From Parasphingorhabdus sp039982395 (lineage in GTDB: Bacteria > Pseudomonadota > Alphaproteobacteria > Sphingomonadales > Sphingomonadaceae): a stretch of DNA of 64,000 nucleotides. Within the stretch, counting starts at the first letter, position 1. Each line of letters begins with the position of its first letter. Both the position numbers and the translations under genes were made by a program. The stretch lies in assembly GCF_039982395.1 (NCBI RefSeq), contig NZ_JBDWYO010000007.1, positions 1 through 64,000 on the forward strand, read 5' to 3'. Shown one piece after another: positions 27,998 to 36,812 of this stretch. The notes under the pieces were generated by a model. That model was given only the letters and a program-made list of their open reading frames with translations, searched no databases and was not told the DNA's origin.

Positions 27998-28822
27998 GTG
28001 AAAATCTTTCGTGACCCGATCACACATTTTGTGCTGATCGGACTGGCGCTGGTTGCCATCAACCATTTCTGGACCGCCTGGCAGGGCGAACTGGGCCGGA
28101 CCATTGTCGTCAGCACGGCAGAGATCGATCGGCTCGAAACAATTTGGGCTGGCACCGCCGGACGCCGCCCTACCGGAGAAGATCGCAAGCAGATCATCGA
28201 ACAATATGTGCAGGAAGAGGCGCTGGTCCGGGAAGCCGAACGGCTGGGATTGGGCAACGACGATACGATCATCCGGCGGCGGCTCGCTCAGAAAATGGAT
28301 TTTCTGGTCAACGAGGACGCCAAGGCTGATGATCCCACTGATGCAGAACTGGAACGCTGGTTCAACGAACACCGCGAGCGGTTTGCAGCGGCCGAAATGC
28401 GCAGCTTCACCCACGTCTATTTCAGTCCCGAAAAGCACGGGTCTGGCCTCGAAGCAGCTGCCGGCGCGGCCCTGACCCAATTACGGGCCGGCGCAGAATG
28501 GAAGGCCCTAGGCGATCCCTTCATCCAGAAACGCAGCTATGCAGCCGTTCCGGAACGTGAAATCACGCGCTTGTTCGGACCGGAATTTGCAACCGCAATT
28601 TTCAAGCTTGAAGCCAATGAGTGGAGCAGTCCCATCGGGTCCGCCTTCGGTCTGCATCTGGTCCGCATCGAAGCGATCGACAGCGCCGCACAAGCACAAT
28701 TCGCGCCCATCCGCGCTGAAATAATGGGTGCCTGGAAGGACGAACAGCGCGCCGAAGCCAAGCGGGCAGCGGTCAGCGAACTGATCGGCAATTACGAAGT
28801 GGTCATCGAGAAAAAGGAATGA
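27998..28822 (+). CDS. Membrane-anchored parvulin-type peptidyl-prolyl isomerase
   Basis: A 274-residue protein starting at GTG 19 bp after the DUF3604 gene. One N-terminal membrane helix (about 9-26) is followed by a helical chaperone part and a PpiC-like rotamase domain (about 115-240) with SFTHVYFS and GSAFGLHLVRIEAID. It should face the periplasm and help fold exported proteins, plausibly the DUF3604 lipoprotein or the divergent TonB receptor. It overlaps the HupE/UreJ gene by 4 nt. Confidence 0.88.
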   Translation: MKIFRDPITHFVLIGLALVAINHFWTAWQGELGRTIVVSTAEIDRLETIWAGTAGRRPTGEDRKQIIEQYVQEEALVREAERLGLGNDDTIIRRRLAQKMDFLVNEDAKADDPTDAELERWFNEHRERFAAAEMRSFTHVYFSPEKHGSGLEAAAGAALTQLRAGAEWKALGDPFIQKRSYAAVPEREITRLFGPEFATAIFKLEANEWSSPIGSAFGLHLVRIEAIDSAAQAQFAPIRAEIMGAWKDEQRAEAKRAAVSELIGNYEVVIEKKE

Positions 28823-29808
28823 GCAGCACCCTCACATGGTTGCAGCAAATTCTCGTTCTCTGGCTTGGCGCTCTGTTTCTGACGAGTCCTGCCAGCGCTC
28901 ACGAAATCCGCCCCGCAGCGCTGGGACTCACCGAGCAAGCCGACGGCAATGTCGCGGTAATCTGGAAGCAACCAGTGCTATCAGGCCGCAAGCTCAGAAT
29001 GCGGCCTGTTCTGCCGGCGCAATGCGCTCCCCCCGACCAAACCCGGCAGGAATTTAGCGGCGCGGCAACCGTCGAGACATGGCAAACCGCCTGCCGCCTC
29101 GACCGCGGAGAGATCAGAATCGAGGGACTCGAACAGACGCTCACCGATGTTTTTGTCCGCCTGACATTTGCTGACGGCCGCGAACAGACGCGGGTCTTGC
29201 GGCCAGCCAGTCCTTCATTTTCGCTAAACGCACAAATCAATGATTCGCCCGCCAGCGCTTATTTGCGGATTGGCGGAGAACATATGCTATTCGGTTGGGA
29301 TCACCTGCTGTTCGTTCTCGGTTTGCTGCTGCTCACTCCAGTGCGGCAGCTGTTGTGGGTCATAACCGCTTTCACCGCCGGTCACAGCATCACTTTGGCG
29401 ATCACAGCCTTTGGCCTGTTTCGCCTGCCCAGCGGGCCGGTCGAGCTGCTGATTGCCCTCAGCATATTCTTTCTCGCCATCGAGGCCGTTCGCAAGCAGG
29501 CCGGAAAGACCAGCCTGACCATCCGGCAGCCCTGGATTATTGCGGCCTGTTTTGGTCTGCTGCACGGCCTGGGCTTTGCCGGAGCGCTAGCCGACATCGG
29601 CCTCCCAAAGGGTCAGGAAATCTGGGCCCTGTTGCTGTTCAATCTGGGACTGGAATTGGGTCAGTTGCTATTCGTGGCAGCCATGTTGGGCGGCTACTGG
29701 CTGTTCGGGCGGCTGGCGGTGGATCGGCAAAAATTACTGGCTCGCCCTGCCCTCTATCTCGTCGGCTCGCTTGGCGCTTTTTATACCATGACCCGGATAT
29801 TCAGCTGA
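28819..29808 (+). CDS. HupE/UreJ family membrane protein
   Basis: A 329-residue protein with a signal peptide ending at SPASAHEIRP, so the mature N-terminus would begin with His. A periplasmic beta domain (about 30-145) is followed by six or so membrane helices with the HupE/UreJ_2 signatures HMLFGWDHLLFVLGLLLL, FTAGHSITLAI and FGLLHGLGFAGAL. Relatives are linked to nickel or cobalt handling in hydrogenase and urease clusters, but neither enzyme is here; the histidines could still bind metal. Last gene of the DUF3604 operon. Confidence 0.85.
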   Translation: MSSTLTWLQQILVLWLGALFLTSPASAHEIRPAALGLTEQADGNVAVIWKQPVLSGRKLRMRPVLPAQCAPPDQTRQEFSGAATVETWQTACRLDRGEIRIEGLEQTLTDVFVRLTFADGREQTRVLRPASPSFSLNAQINDSPASAYLRIGGEHMLFGWDHLLFVLGLLLLTPVRQLLWVITAFTAGHSITLAITAFGLFRLPSGPVELLIALSIFFLAIEAVRKQAGKTSLTIRQPWIIAACFGLLHGLGFAGALADIGLPKGQEIWALLLFNLGLELGQLLFVAAMLGGYWLFGRLAVDRQKLLARPALYLVGSLGAFYTMTRIFS

Positions 29809-29873
29809 AATCACTCTTGGCGACCCACGCCATCGCGGCTAGAGAGCCTCAAACACAAGCTTAAGGACAAAAC

Positions 29874-30560
29874 ATGCCCCAACTCATCTTGCTTCGCCAT
29901 GGCCAGTCGCAATGGAATCTGGAAAACCGGTTTACCGGTTGGTGGGATGTGGAGTGCACGGAAAAGGGCATAGAAGAAGCCAAAGCGGCCGGACAGTTGA
30001 TGAAGGAAAAGGGCATCGACCCGAATCTGTGCTTCACCAGCTTGCAAACCCGGGCGATCAAAACGCTCAATCTCGCGCTGGAAGAAATGGGCCGGCTTTG
30101 GTTGCCGGTAGAGAAAAGCTATCGCTTGAACGAGCGTCATTATGGCGGCTTGACCGGCCTCAACAAGCAAGAGACGCGCGACGAACATGGCGATGAGCAG
30201 GTCCACATCTGGCGCCGCAGCTTTGACACGCCGCCGCCGCCAATGGCCTCCGATAGCGCCTATCAAATGTCCAACGACCCGCGCTACAAAGGGATTGAAG
30301 TTCCCGCGACAGAGAGCTTGAAAGACACAATCGCGCGGGTGTTGCCTTATTGGAAAAGCCGGATTGCTCCGGAATTGCAAAATGGCAAGAAGGTGATGAT
30401 TTCAGCCCATGGCAACAGCTTGCGCGCCCTGGTCAAACATCTTTCGAAAATTGCGGATGACGAGATCACCAGTCTGGAAATTCCGACCGGCCAGCCGATC
30501 ATCTATGAGCTCGATGACGAGCTTAACGAGATCGAACGCTATTATCTCTCTGAACGATAG
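29874..30560 (+). CDS. gpmA: 2,3-bisphosphoglycerate-dependent phosphoglycerate mutase
   Basis: A 228-residue glycolytic enzyme interconverting 3- and 2-phosphoglycerate. It begins with LLRHGQSQWNLENRFTGW, the phosphohistidine motif with His9. The conserved LNERHYGGLTGLNK follows, and the second catalytic His lies in SAHGNSLRAL. Length is near the family's 227-250. The SD AAGGA precedes the ATG. It stands alone, convergent with the GGDEF gene 10 bp away. Confidence 0.97.
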   Translation: MPQLILLRHGQSQWNLENRFTGWWDVECTEKGIEEAKAAGQLMKEKGIDPNLCFTSLQTRAIKTLNLALEEMGRLWLPVEKSYRLNERHYGGLTGLNKQETRDEHGDEQVHIWRRSFDTPPPPMASDSAYQMSNDPRYKGIEVPATESLKDTIARVLPYWKSRIAPELQNGKKVMISAHGNSLRALVKHLSKIADDEITSLEIPTGQPIIYELDDELNEIERYYLSER

Positions 30561-30570
30561 TCCAAATTGA

Positions 30571-31152
30571 CTATTCGGCGCTTTCCTTAGCCCGATACAT
30601 GGCCGCATCGGCGCGGGACATAAGATCTTCGACCGTGTCTTTGGGACCGACGAAGCAAAAACCTATGGCCGCGCTGAAGGGGAGCGATATGCCTTCATAG
30701 GTGCAATCTACGGCTTCAAATTTGCGCATCAGAAAGTCGATTTTTTCGATCACCTGATCACCATCCAGATTGTCCAGCATCACGCCAAATTCATCGCCGC
30801 CGATGCGCGCGACCACATCGGAGGTCCGCGTGTGGTTCTTTAATATTTTGCCCATTTGTACGAGCAACATGTCTCCGGCAGCATGACCATGCTGATCATT
30901 GACTGTTTTCAAATTGTCGACGTCAAGAAACAACAATGCGCTATTGTCGCCATATCTCTGGCATCGTGCGACCCGGTCCTTGAGGCTATCGACGAAGAGA
31001 CGGCGGTTGGACAGTCCGGTCAGCGCGTCATGATAGGCATGCTGCTCCATTTCTAAGAGAGAGGATTTCAGCAAAATTATTTCCTGTTCTAATTTGAGGC
31101 AGTTTGGGCAATCTTGGTCATTGCTTGCCGAGTTCCGGATTTTGTCAGTCAT
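30571..31152 (-). CDS. Diguanylate cyclase (GGDEF domain)
   Basis: A 193-residue protein with a short N-terminal coiled-coil-like segment containing CPNC (about 15-18) and one GGDEF domain. The active motif GGDEF is intact at 118-122 and the inhibitory RxxD site (RTSD, 109-112) lies at the standard five-residue distance, so it should make cyclic di-GMP and be product-inhibited. There is no membrane or sensor domain; the CxxC segment might bind a metal or mediate dimerisation. Confidence 0.93.
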   Translation of the reverse strand: MTDKIRNSASNDQDCPNCLKLEQEIILLKSSLLEMEQHAYHDALTGLSNRRLFVDSLKDRVARCQRYGDNSALLFLDVDNLKTVNDQHGHAAGDMLLVQMGKILKNHTRTSDVVARIGGDEFGVMLDNLDGDQVIEKIDFLMRKFEAVDCTYEGISLPFSAAIGFCFVGPKDTVEDLMSRADAAMYRAKESAE

Positions 31153-31374
31153 TCGTCGTCACACCCGAACATATATTTCTGCCTACTTAACAAAGAAACA
31201 ATATTATTAGTACTTATGAGTCCGATACAGTATTTTACTTTCGTCAAAACTGCAACAGTAGCATTTCACCGCGCATAAGCGCCATAAAAGGCACTGCCTC
31301 TCATATGTGTCATTGCGTCCGTGCCAATTCATGACTAAACCGCATTGCTTCCGTAGCATTTGTCAGGGGCGATA

Positions 31375-31863
31375 ATGGTCGAAGCACCTCCTTCCGTTGG
31401 AATAATCATGGGCAGCCAGTCCGACTGGCCGACGATGAAACTCGCGAGCGACATTCTGACCAAGCTAAGCGTCACCCATGAGCAGAAAATCGTGTCGGCG
31501 CACCGCACGCCCGGTCGCCTTTATGACTATGCGACATCGGCTGCCGAACGCGGACTGAAAGTGATCATCGCGGGCGCTGGCGGAGCAGCCCATTTGCCCG
31601 GCATGGCCGCGGCTATGACCCGCATTCCGGTGCTCGGCGTGCCGATCCAGTCCAAAACACTGAGCGGCATCGACAGCATATTGTCGATCGCCCAAATGCC
31701 TGCGGGCATCCCGGTGGGAACTTTGGCCATTGGCGACGCAGGCGCCAAAAATGCTGCGCTGCTGGCCGCAGCCATTCTCGCAATTTCAGACCCTGCGCTG
31801 GCCGAGCGGCTGGACGCATGGCGCGCGGCGCAGACAGAAGCCGTCGCCGACCAACCCGTATAA
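31375..31863 (+). CDS. purE: N5-carboxyaminoimidazole ribonucleotide mutase PurE
   Basis: A 162-residue class I PurE converting N5-CAIR to CAIR in purine synthesis. Motifs are GIIMGSQSDWPTM, VSAHRTPGRLYDY and AGAGGAAHLPGM. The ATG at 31375 follows CAGGGG; a TTG at 31360 is unlikely. It is followed 9 bp later by purK, which makes its substrate. It heads the plus-strand run purE-purK-folA-dipeptidase-ribF-phosphodiesterase. Confidence 0.96.
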   Translation: MVEAPPSVGIIMGSQSDWPTMKLASDILTKLSVTHEQKIVSAHRTPGRLYDYATSAAERGLKVIIAGAGGAAHLPGMAAAMTRIPVLGVPIQSKTLSGIDSILSIAQMPAGIPVGTLAIGDAGAKNAALLAAAILAISDPALAERLDAWRAAQTEAVADQPV

Positions 31864-31872
31864 GAAAGTCAT

Positions 31873-32943
31873 ATGAAGACACTCGCTCCCGGATCAACCA
31901 TCGGTATATTGGGCGGCGGCCAGCTTGGCCGGATGCTCGGCGTGGCAGCAGCGCAACTGGGCTATCGTTGCCACATCTATGCGCCCAATGAGGATAGCGT
32001 TGCGGCCGAGACAGCCGCGCAATTCACCTGCGCCCAGGATGACGATATAGAATCGCTGACCCGCTTCGCCGAAGGCTGCGATGTCGTCACTTTTGAATTT
32101 GAAAATGTTCCGGTCGATCCGCTGCACCAGATTGAAAATTGCGCGCCGCTGCATCCGCCAATAGCCGCGCTGGATGTTGCCCAGAACCGGATCGCTGAAA
32201 AGAATTTCGCGCGCGATCATGGCGGCACAACCGCTCCCTTTGCCGCCGTAACCGATCGCGCATCCCTGGACAGCGCGATTGCCGAGATCGGCGCACCGGC
32301 GATCCTGAAGACCATTCGCATGGGCTATGATGGCAAAGGCCAGTCCCGCATAAAGCCGGGCGATGCGCTCGACGCCCATTGGGAAGCCGTCGCGCACCAG
32401 CCCTGTGTTGCAGAGGGCTTTGTGACCTTCGACCATGAATTTTCCGTGCTATTGGTGCGTGGTCAGGACGGCGAGATCCGTTTCTGGGATACCCCGCATA
32501 ATGTGCACGAAGACGGTATATTGGCGATCTCGACCGCCCCGGCACCGGCCGAAATTTTGGCGCAGCAGGATGCCGCCCGTGCCCTCGCTGCAAAAATGGC
32601 CGATGCGATGCATTATGTCGGCGTTCTGACTTGTGAATTTTTTGCCACAGCGGATGGACCGGTGTTCAACGAAATGGCCCCACGGGTTCACAATAGCGGC
32701 CATTGGACCATCGAAGGCGCGATCACCAGCCAGTTTGAAAATCACATCCGCGCGATATGCGGACTGCCGCTGGGTGACACTGGGCTGGCCGCCAAAAAAG
32801 TCGAGATGCACAACCTGATCGGGTCCCAAGCCGACGACTGGCAGACGCTGTTGTCCGACGGTACCAACGGCCTTCACCTCTATGGCAAAGGCGAGAGTCG
32901 GCCAGGTCGGAAAATGGGCCATGTCACCAAATTGCATTTCTAA
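31873..32943 (+). CDS. purK: N5-carboxyaminoimidazole ribonucleotide synthase PurK
   Basis: A 356-residue ATP-grasp enzyme that carboxylates AIR to N5-CAIR. It opens with GILGGGQLGRMLGVAAAQLG and carries TFEFENVP, ILKTIRMGYDGKGQ and the Mg/ATP region FNEMAPRVHNSGHWTIEGA. Length matches the family. It forms a pair with purE just upstream. Confidence 0.96.
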   Translation: MKTLAPGSTIGILGGGQLGRMLGVAAAQLGYRCHIYAPNEDSVAAETAAQFTCAQDDDIESLTRFAEGCDVVTFEFENVPVDPLHQIENCAPLHPPIAALDVAQNRIAEKNFARDHGGTTAPFAAVTDRASLDSAIAEIGAPAILKTIRMGYDGKGQSRIKPGDALDAHWEAVAHQPCVAEGFVTFDHEFSVLLVRGQDGEIRFWDTPHNVHEDGILAISTAPAPAEILAQQDAARALAAKMADAMHYVGVLTCEFFATADGPVFNEMAPRVHNSGHWTIEGAITSQFENHIRAICGLPLGDTGLAAKKVEMHNLIGSQADDWQTLLSDGTNGLHLYGKGESRPGRKMGHVTKLHF

Positions 32944-32978
32944 TTTGCAGTCTGCTGCAACTGCGCTAGGCGTCGCGC

Positions 32979-33467
32979 ATGATCCATCCTGAAATCATTC
33001 TCTTCCTTGCCCGCGCCGACAATGGCGTGATCGGCGATGGCGATACCATTCCATGGCGCCTGCCCGAGGACCAGAGACGGTTCAAGCGCATGACCATGGG
33101 CAAGCCAATGATCATGGGCCGCAAGACGTTTGACAGCCTTCCCGGCATGTTGCCCGGTCGTCGCCATATTGTGCTGACCCGCGACAAAAAATGGGAAGCG
33201 GAGGGCGCCGAAATTGCGGGCAACCTCAAAAACGCTCTTAAGATCGCCAATTCTCCCCATATTGCAGTGATCGGCGGCGCAGAAATCTACAAAGCCTTTC
33301 TCGACAAGGCCGACCGGATTGAACTGACCGAAGTGCACATCAGCCCAACTGGTGATATCAAAATGCCGGCCTTTGACGACGCGGTCTGGGAAGAAACGGA
33401 GCGGGAAGATCATGATGCAAAAAACGATCAACCGGCCTTTAGTTTCGTCACGCTGAAAAGGAAATAA
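32979..33467 (+). CDS. folA: Dihydrofolate reductase
   Basis: A 162-residue NADPH-dependent reductase of dihydrofolate. Conserved parts are LARADNGVIGDGDTIPW (Met20-loop equivalent), MTMGKPMIMGRKTFDSLP and the nucleotide-binding IGGAEIYKAFL. Short-type bacterial DHFR of normal length. No thyA lies nearby. It is followed after one base by the dipeptidase gene. Confidence 0.95.
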   Translation: MIHPEIILFLARADNGVIGDGDTIPWRLPEDQRRFKRMTMGKPMIMGRKTFDSLPGMLPGRRHIVLTRDKKWEAEGAEIAGNLKNALKIANSPHIAVIGGAEIYKAFLDKADRIELTEVHISPTGDIKMPAFDDAVWEETEREDHDAKNDQPAFSFVTLKRK

Positions 33468-33468
33468 T

Positions 33469-34683
33469 ATGCGGAAAATCCTGCTCACGCTTTTGGCCAT
33501 CATCGGGATTTTGCTCGCCATCTGGTTGATTTTCGCACCCGCATTGTTCGAAGAACAGACCAATATGATCGATGGCAAGCCATTGCCGGAGATCAGCGCC
33601 GAGGCACAGAAGCTGCACGACAGCCTGATGATAGTCGACCTGCACGGCGACACATTGCTTTGGAAACGCAAGATTACCGACAGCGTAGATCGCGGACATA
33701 TCGACCTCAAACGCATGCAGGCGGGCAATGTCGGGCTCCAGATTTTTTCCAGCGTGACCAAAACACCTCGCGGTCAGAATTACGACAGCAACAGCGCCGA
33801 CACCGACAATATCACTCTACTCTCGATCACCCAGATGCAGCCGATGCGAACCTGGTTCTCGCTTTTCGAACGCCAAATTTTTCACGCGCAAAAGCTGGAC
33901 AATGCTGTGAAACAATCGACGGGCCAAATGCTATGGGTCAACACAGCCGGTCATCTCGCGGCCCTGGAAACCGCACGCGCGCAGACGGACAAGCCGATTG
34001 GCGTTTTATTTTCTGCGGAAGGCTTGCAGACACTGGAAGGCAAGCGCGAAAATTTGCCAAAGCTTTACGAAGCCGGGATGCGCATGGCCGGACTGGTCCA
34101 TTTCTTTGACAATAAGCTCGCCGGATCTATGCACGGTGAAGAGAAAGGCGGCCTGACCGACTTTGGCCGCACGATCATTCGCGACATGGAAGATATGGGC
34201 ATGATCGTCGACATTGCCCATTCCAGTCACACGACCGTTGCGGAGATTTTGAAAATGGCTCGCCGTCCTGTGGTCTCCAGCCATGGCGGCGTGCAGGCAG
34301 TTTGTGACGTCAATCGCAACCTGACCGATGCCGAGATTAAAGGCGTGGCAGCGACCGGCGGTATCGTCGGCCTGGGCTATTGGGACGGCGCAATGTGCGA
34401 CACAGATCCGGCAACCGTTGCCAAAGCCGCCAAGCATGTCCGTGATCTGGTGGGCATTGAACATGTCGCTCTTGGTGGTGATTTTGATGGTGCAGTGACC
34501 ACGCGCTTTGACACAAGCGGCATTGCCCAGATCACCCAGGCGCTGATGGACGCAGAGTTTACCGAAGCGGAAATCCGGGCAGTGATGGGGCTCAATGCGA
34601 TGCGGGTGATTGCAGCGGGGCTTTTGCCATTGAAAGACATTCCACAACAAGCAGTTGAAAAATCAGCAGAAGCTAGCCAATAG
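33469..34683 (+). CDS. Membrane dipeptidase (peptidase family M19)
   Basis: A 404-residue zinc dipeptidase with an N-terminal membrane anchor (about 4-24) placing the enzyme in the periplasm. Metal motifs are DLHGDTLLW (HxD), a Glu in LFSAEGLQTL, VDIAHSSH, and HVALGGDFDGA near the C-terminus. It cleaves dipeptides, possibly including D-amino-acid or cell-wall-derived ones. SD AAGGAAA precedes the ATG, which lies one base after folA. Confidence 0.93.
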   Translation: MRKILLTLLAIIGILLAIWLIFAPALFEEQTNMIDGKPLPEISAEAQKLHDSLMIVDLHGDTLLWKRKITDSVDRGHIDLKRMQAGNVGLQIFSSVTKTPRGQNYDSNSADTDNITLLSITQMQPMRTWFSLFERQIFHAQKLDNAVKQSTGQMLWVNTAGHLAALETARAQTDKPIGVLFSAEGLQTLEGKRENLPKLYEAGMRMAGLVHFFDNKLAGSMHGEEKGGLTDFGRTIIRDMEDMGMIVDIAHSSHTTVAEILKMARRPVVSSHGGVQAVCDVNRNLTDAEIKGVAATGGIVGLGYWDGAMCDTDPATVAKAAKHVRDLVGIEHVALGGDFDGAVTTRFDTSGIAQITQALMDAEFTEAEIRAVMGLNAMRVIAAGLLPLKDIPQQAVEKSAEASQ

Positions 34684-34689
34684 TTTGAT

Positions 34690-35613
34690 ATGCAAAGACT
34701 GAACGGAAAAGACCGGATCGAAGGCGACCTGCGCGGGGCGATAATCGCGCTAGGCAATTTTGACGGCTTTCACTTCGGCCATCAGGCCGTTGCCGGCAAG
34801 GCGCTGAGTCTGGCGCGGGAACAGGGGCGTCCAACGATTGTCGCGACTTTTGATCCCCATCCGGTGCGTTTTTTCAAACCCGACCTCCCGCCGTTTCGCC
34901 TGACATCGCTGGACCAACGGCAACAAAGATTCGCGGATGCCGGCGCCAGCGCGATGCTGGTCTTCGCATTTGACGGCGGTCTCGCCGGAACAACGGCAGA
35001 AGATTTTATCACCAAGCTGCTGGTCGATCGCTTTGGCGCGGCGGGCGTGGTCACCGGCGCGGACTTTACCTTTGGCAAAGGCGCAGCGGGCAATATCGAT
35101 CTGTTGCACGAAATAGGCAGAGCGCACGGCCTAACCACCGAAGCGGTCAGCCCGATCGGCGATAGCGAGGATATCATATCCTCCAGCCGCATTCGCGAGG
35201 CTCTGAAACAAGGCCATTGCGAGGAAGCCAACCGGCTGCTCACCCGGCCGTTCGCCATTCAGGGCGACGTCATTCATGGCGACAAAAACGGCCGGATACT
35301 GGGCTATCCTACCGCCAATATCGACATCGGCCAATATCTGCGCCCGAAATATGGAATCTATGCGGTCAAAGGTCGCCTGCCCGACGGCCGGGTGCTGAAC
35401 GGCGCGGCCAATATCGGTATCCGTCCATCGTTCGATCCGCCGAAAGAATTGCTGGAGCCCTATTTCTTTGATTTTTCCGAAGATCTCTATGGCCAGACCA
35501 TCGAGGTAGAGCTGCACCATTTCCTGCGCGGCGAAGAGAAATTCGACGATCTGGATGCGCTGAAGGACCAGATGGCCAAAGATTGTGACAAAGCGCGCGA
35601 GCTGCTGGGATGA
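34690..35613 (+). CDS. ribF: Bifunctional riboflavin kinase / FAD synthetase
   Basis: A 307-residue two-domain enzyme making FMN and FAD. The N-terminal nucleotidyltransferase part has ALGNFDGFHFGHQAV and TFDPHP, with the ISSSRIREAL motif near residue 160. The C-terminal flavokinase domain (about 185-305) has GRILGYPTANIDI and GAANIGIRPSF. Length is typical. It overlaps the following phosphodiesterase gene by 4 nt. Confidence 0.96.
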   Translation: MQRLNGKDRIEGDLRGAIIALGNFDGFHFGHQAVAGKALSLAREQGRPTIVATFDPHPVRFFKPDLPPFRLTSLDQRQQRFADAGASAMLVFAFDGGLAGTTAEDFITKLLVDRFGAAGVVTGADFTFGKGAAGNIDLLHEIGRAHGLTTEAVSPIGDSEDIISSSRIREALKQGHCEEANRLLTRPFAIQGDVIHGDKNGRILGYPTANIDIGQYLRPKYGIYAVKGRLPDGRVLNGAANIGIRPSFDPPKELLEPYFFDFSEDLYGQTIEVELHHFLRGEEKFDDLDALKDQMAKDCDKARELLG

Positions 35614-36593
35614 AGAAGAAGCTGCTGTGGGGCCTTGGCGGGCTCTGGATGATCTTTGTGACCATCATGCTGCTCAACAGCCCGCGCTGGGCCCCTGATC
35701 CGGTCGACGGCATGAAGCTGATCGCTCATCGCGGCGTCCACCACATCTATGACCCGACCGGTTTAGGGCGCGACGACTGCACCGCAGAACGGATGTTGCC
35801 GGGACAGGAAGAACAAGAAATTTTCGAGAATACCGTCCATTCAATCCGGGCTGCGGTCACCGCCAAAGCCGACATGATCGAGGTCGATGTCGCGCCAACC
35901 AAAGATGGCCAGATGGTGCTGTTCCATGACTGGACCGTCGATTGCCGCACCAATGGCAAAGGCGAAACACGGGACAAAACGCTCGCTGAACTCAGAGCGC
36001 TGGATATCGGCTATGGCTATACCGCGGACGGCGGCAAGACCTATCCCCTGCGCGGCACAGGTGTCGGGAAAATTCCGACCGTCGAAGAAGCGTTGGCCGC
36101 TGAAAGCTACAAACCGTTTCTGTTCAACTTCAAGAGCAAGGACCCGGCGGAAGCCGATCAGCTGGCCGCCATATTGAAAGCGGCGGGCCGCGATCCGGTC
36201 AAGGAAGGCGACGGATTTTACGGGGGCGAAGCGCCGACCCAGCGGATGGCAGAGCTATTCCCCGGCGCATGGACATGGACCAAGCCGATGGTGAAGGCCT
36301 GCTCCAAGGATTATGCCTGGATGGGCTGGTTCGGAATCACGCCGGAGAGCTGCACGAACAGCACGCTTGTCGTGCCGCTCGATTATCAATGGGCGATTGC
36401 TGGCTGGCCCAATCGAACGATGGCGCGGATGGAAGCGGTCGGCGCGCGGATCGTGATCATCGGCCCGTTGAACGATCGTGAATCCACCCGTGGTCTGACC
36501 TATGGTCGGCAATTGGCGGACATTCCGACGAGCTACAATGGCTATGTCATGGTCGAGGATATCCTGATGGTGGGGCCTGCGCTTATCCGCTAG
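35610..36593 (+). CDS. Glycerophosphodiester phosphodiesterase family protein
   Basis: A 327-residue protein with an N-terminal membrane anchor (about 5-23) and a GDPD TIM-barrel: LIAHRGVHHIYD (catalytic His), the metal site in MIEVDVAPTKDGQMVLFHDW, and NFKSKDPAEAD where a Lys sits at the usual E-x-K position. It probably hydrolyses glycerophosphodiesters in the periplasm. The C-terminal part from about 200 is less conserved than in GlpQ/UgpQ. Coupled to ribF by an ATGA overlap. Confidence 0.88.
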   Translation: MKKKLLWGLGGLWMIFVTIMLLNSPRWAPDPVDGMKLIAHRGVHHIYDPTGLGRDDCTAERMLPGQEEQEIFENTVHSIRAAVTAKADMIEVDVAPTKDGQMVLFHDWTVDCRTNGKGETRDKTLAELRALDIGYGYTADGGKTYPLRGTGVGKIPTVEEALAAESYKPFLFNFKSKDPAEADQLAAILKAAGRDPVKEGDGFYGGEAPTQRMAELFPGAWTWTKPMVKACSKDYAWMGWFGITPESCTNSTLVVPLDYQWAIAGWPNRTMARMEAVGARIVIIGPLNDRESTRGLTYGRQLADIPTSYNGYVMVEDILMVGPALIR

Positions 36594-36645
36594 CCTTGCT
36601 CCGATTGTAGTGAACTTATCCGACCATCGTGCATGACGATGTTGG

Positions 36646-36753
36646 CCCTTCGACGGGCTCAGGACGAACGGACCAATGGCTCAGGGCGACCGGCAAAATA
36701 GCAAACTGGTGGTATAGGCCAAAGCCCGTTCGTGGTGAGCCTGTCGAACCACC
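36646..36753. repeat. Inverted pair of dispersed CTTCGAC/GTTCGTC-type repeats
   Basis: Left arm 36646-36671 (CCCTTCGACGGGCTCAGGAC then GAACGG) and right arm 36726-36753 (CCGTTCGTGGTGAGCCTGTC then GAACCACC) are imperfect reverse complements (about 20 of 24). This matches a REP-like intergenic repeat frequent in proteobacterial genomes. It fills the gap between the phosphodiesterase gene and ileS and could fold into a long hairpin in the ileS leader. Confidence 0.75.
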
Positions 36754-36812
36754 TTTCCCGTCAAGAAAAACCATGCTTGCACACGTTCGCAACCTCGCCT
36801 AATCCCCCGATT

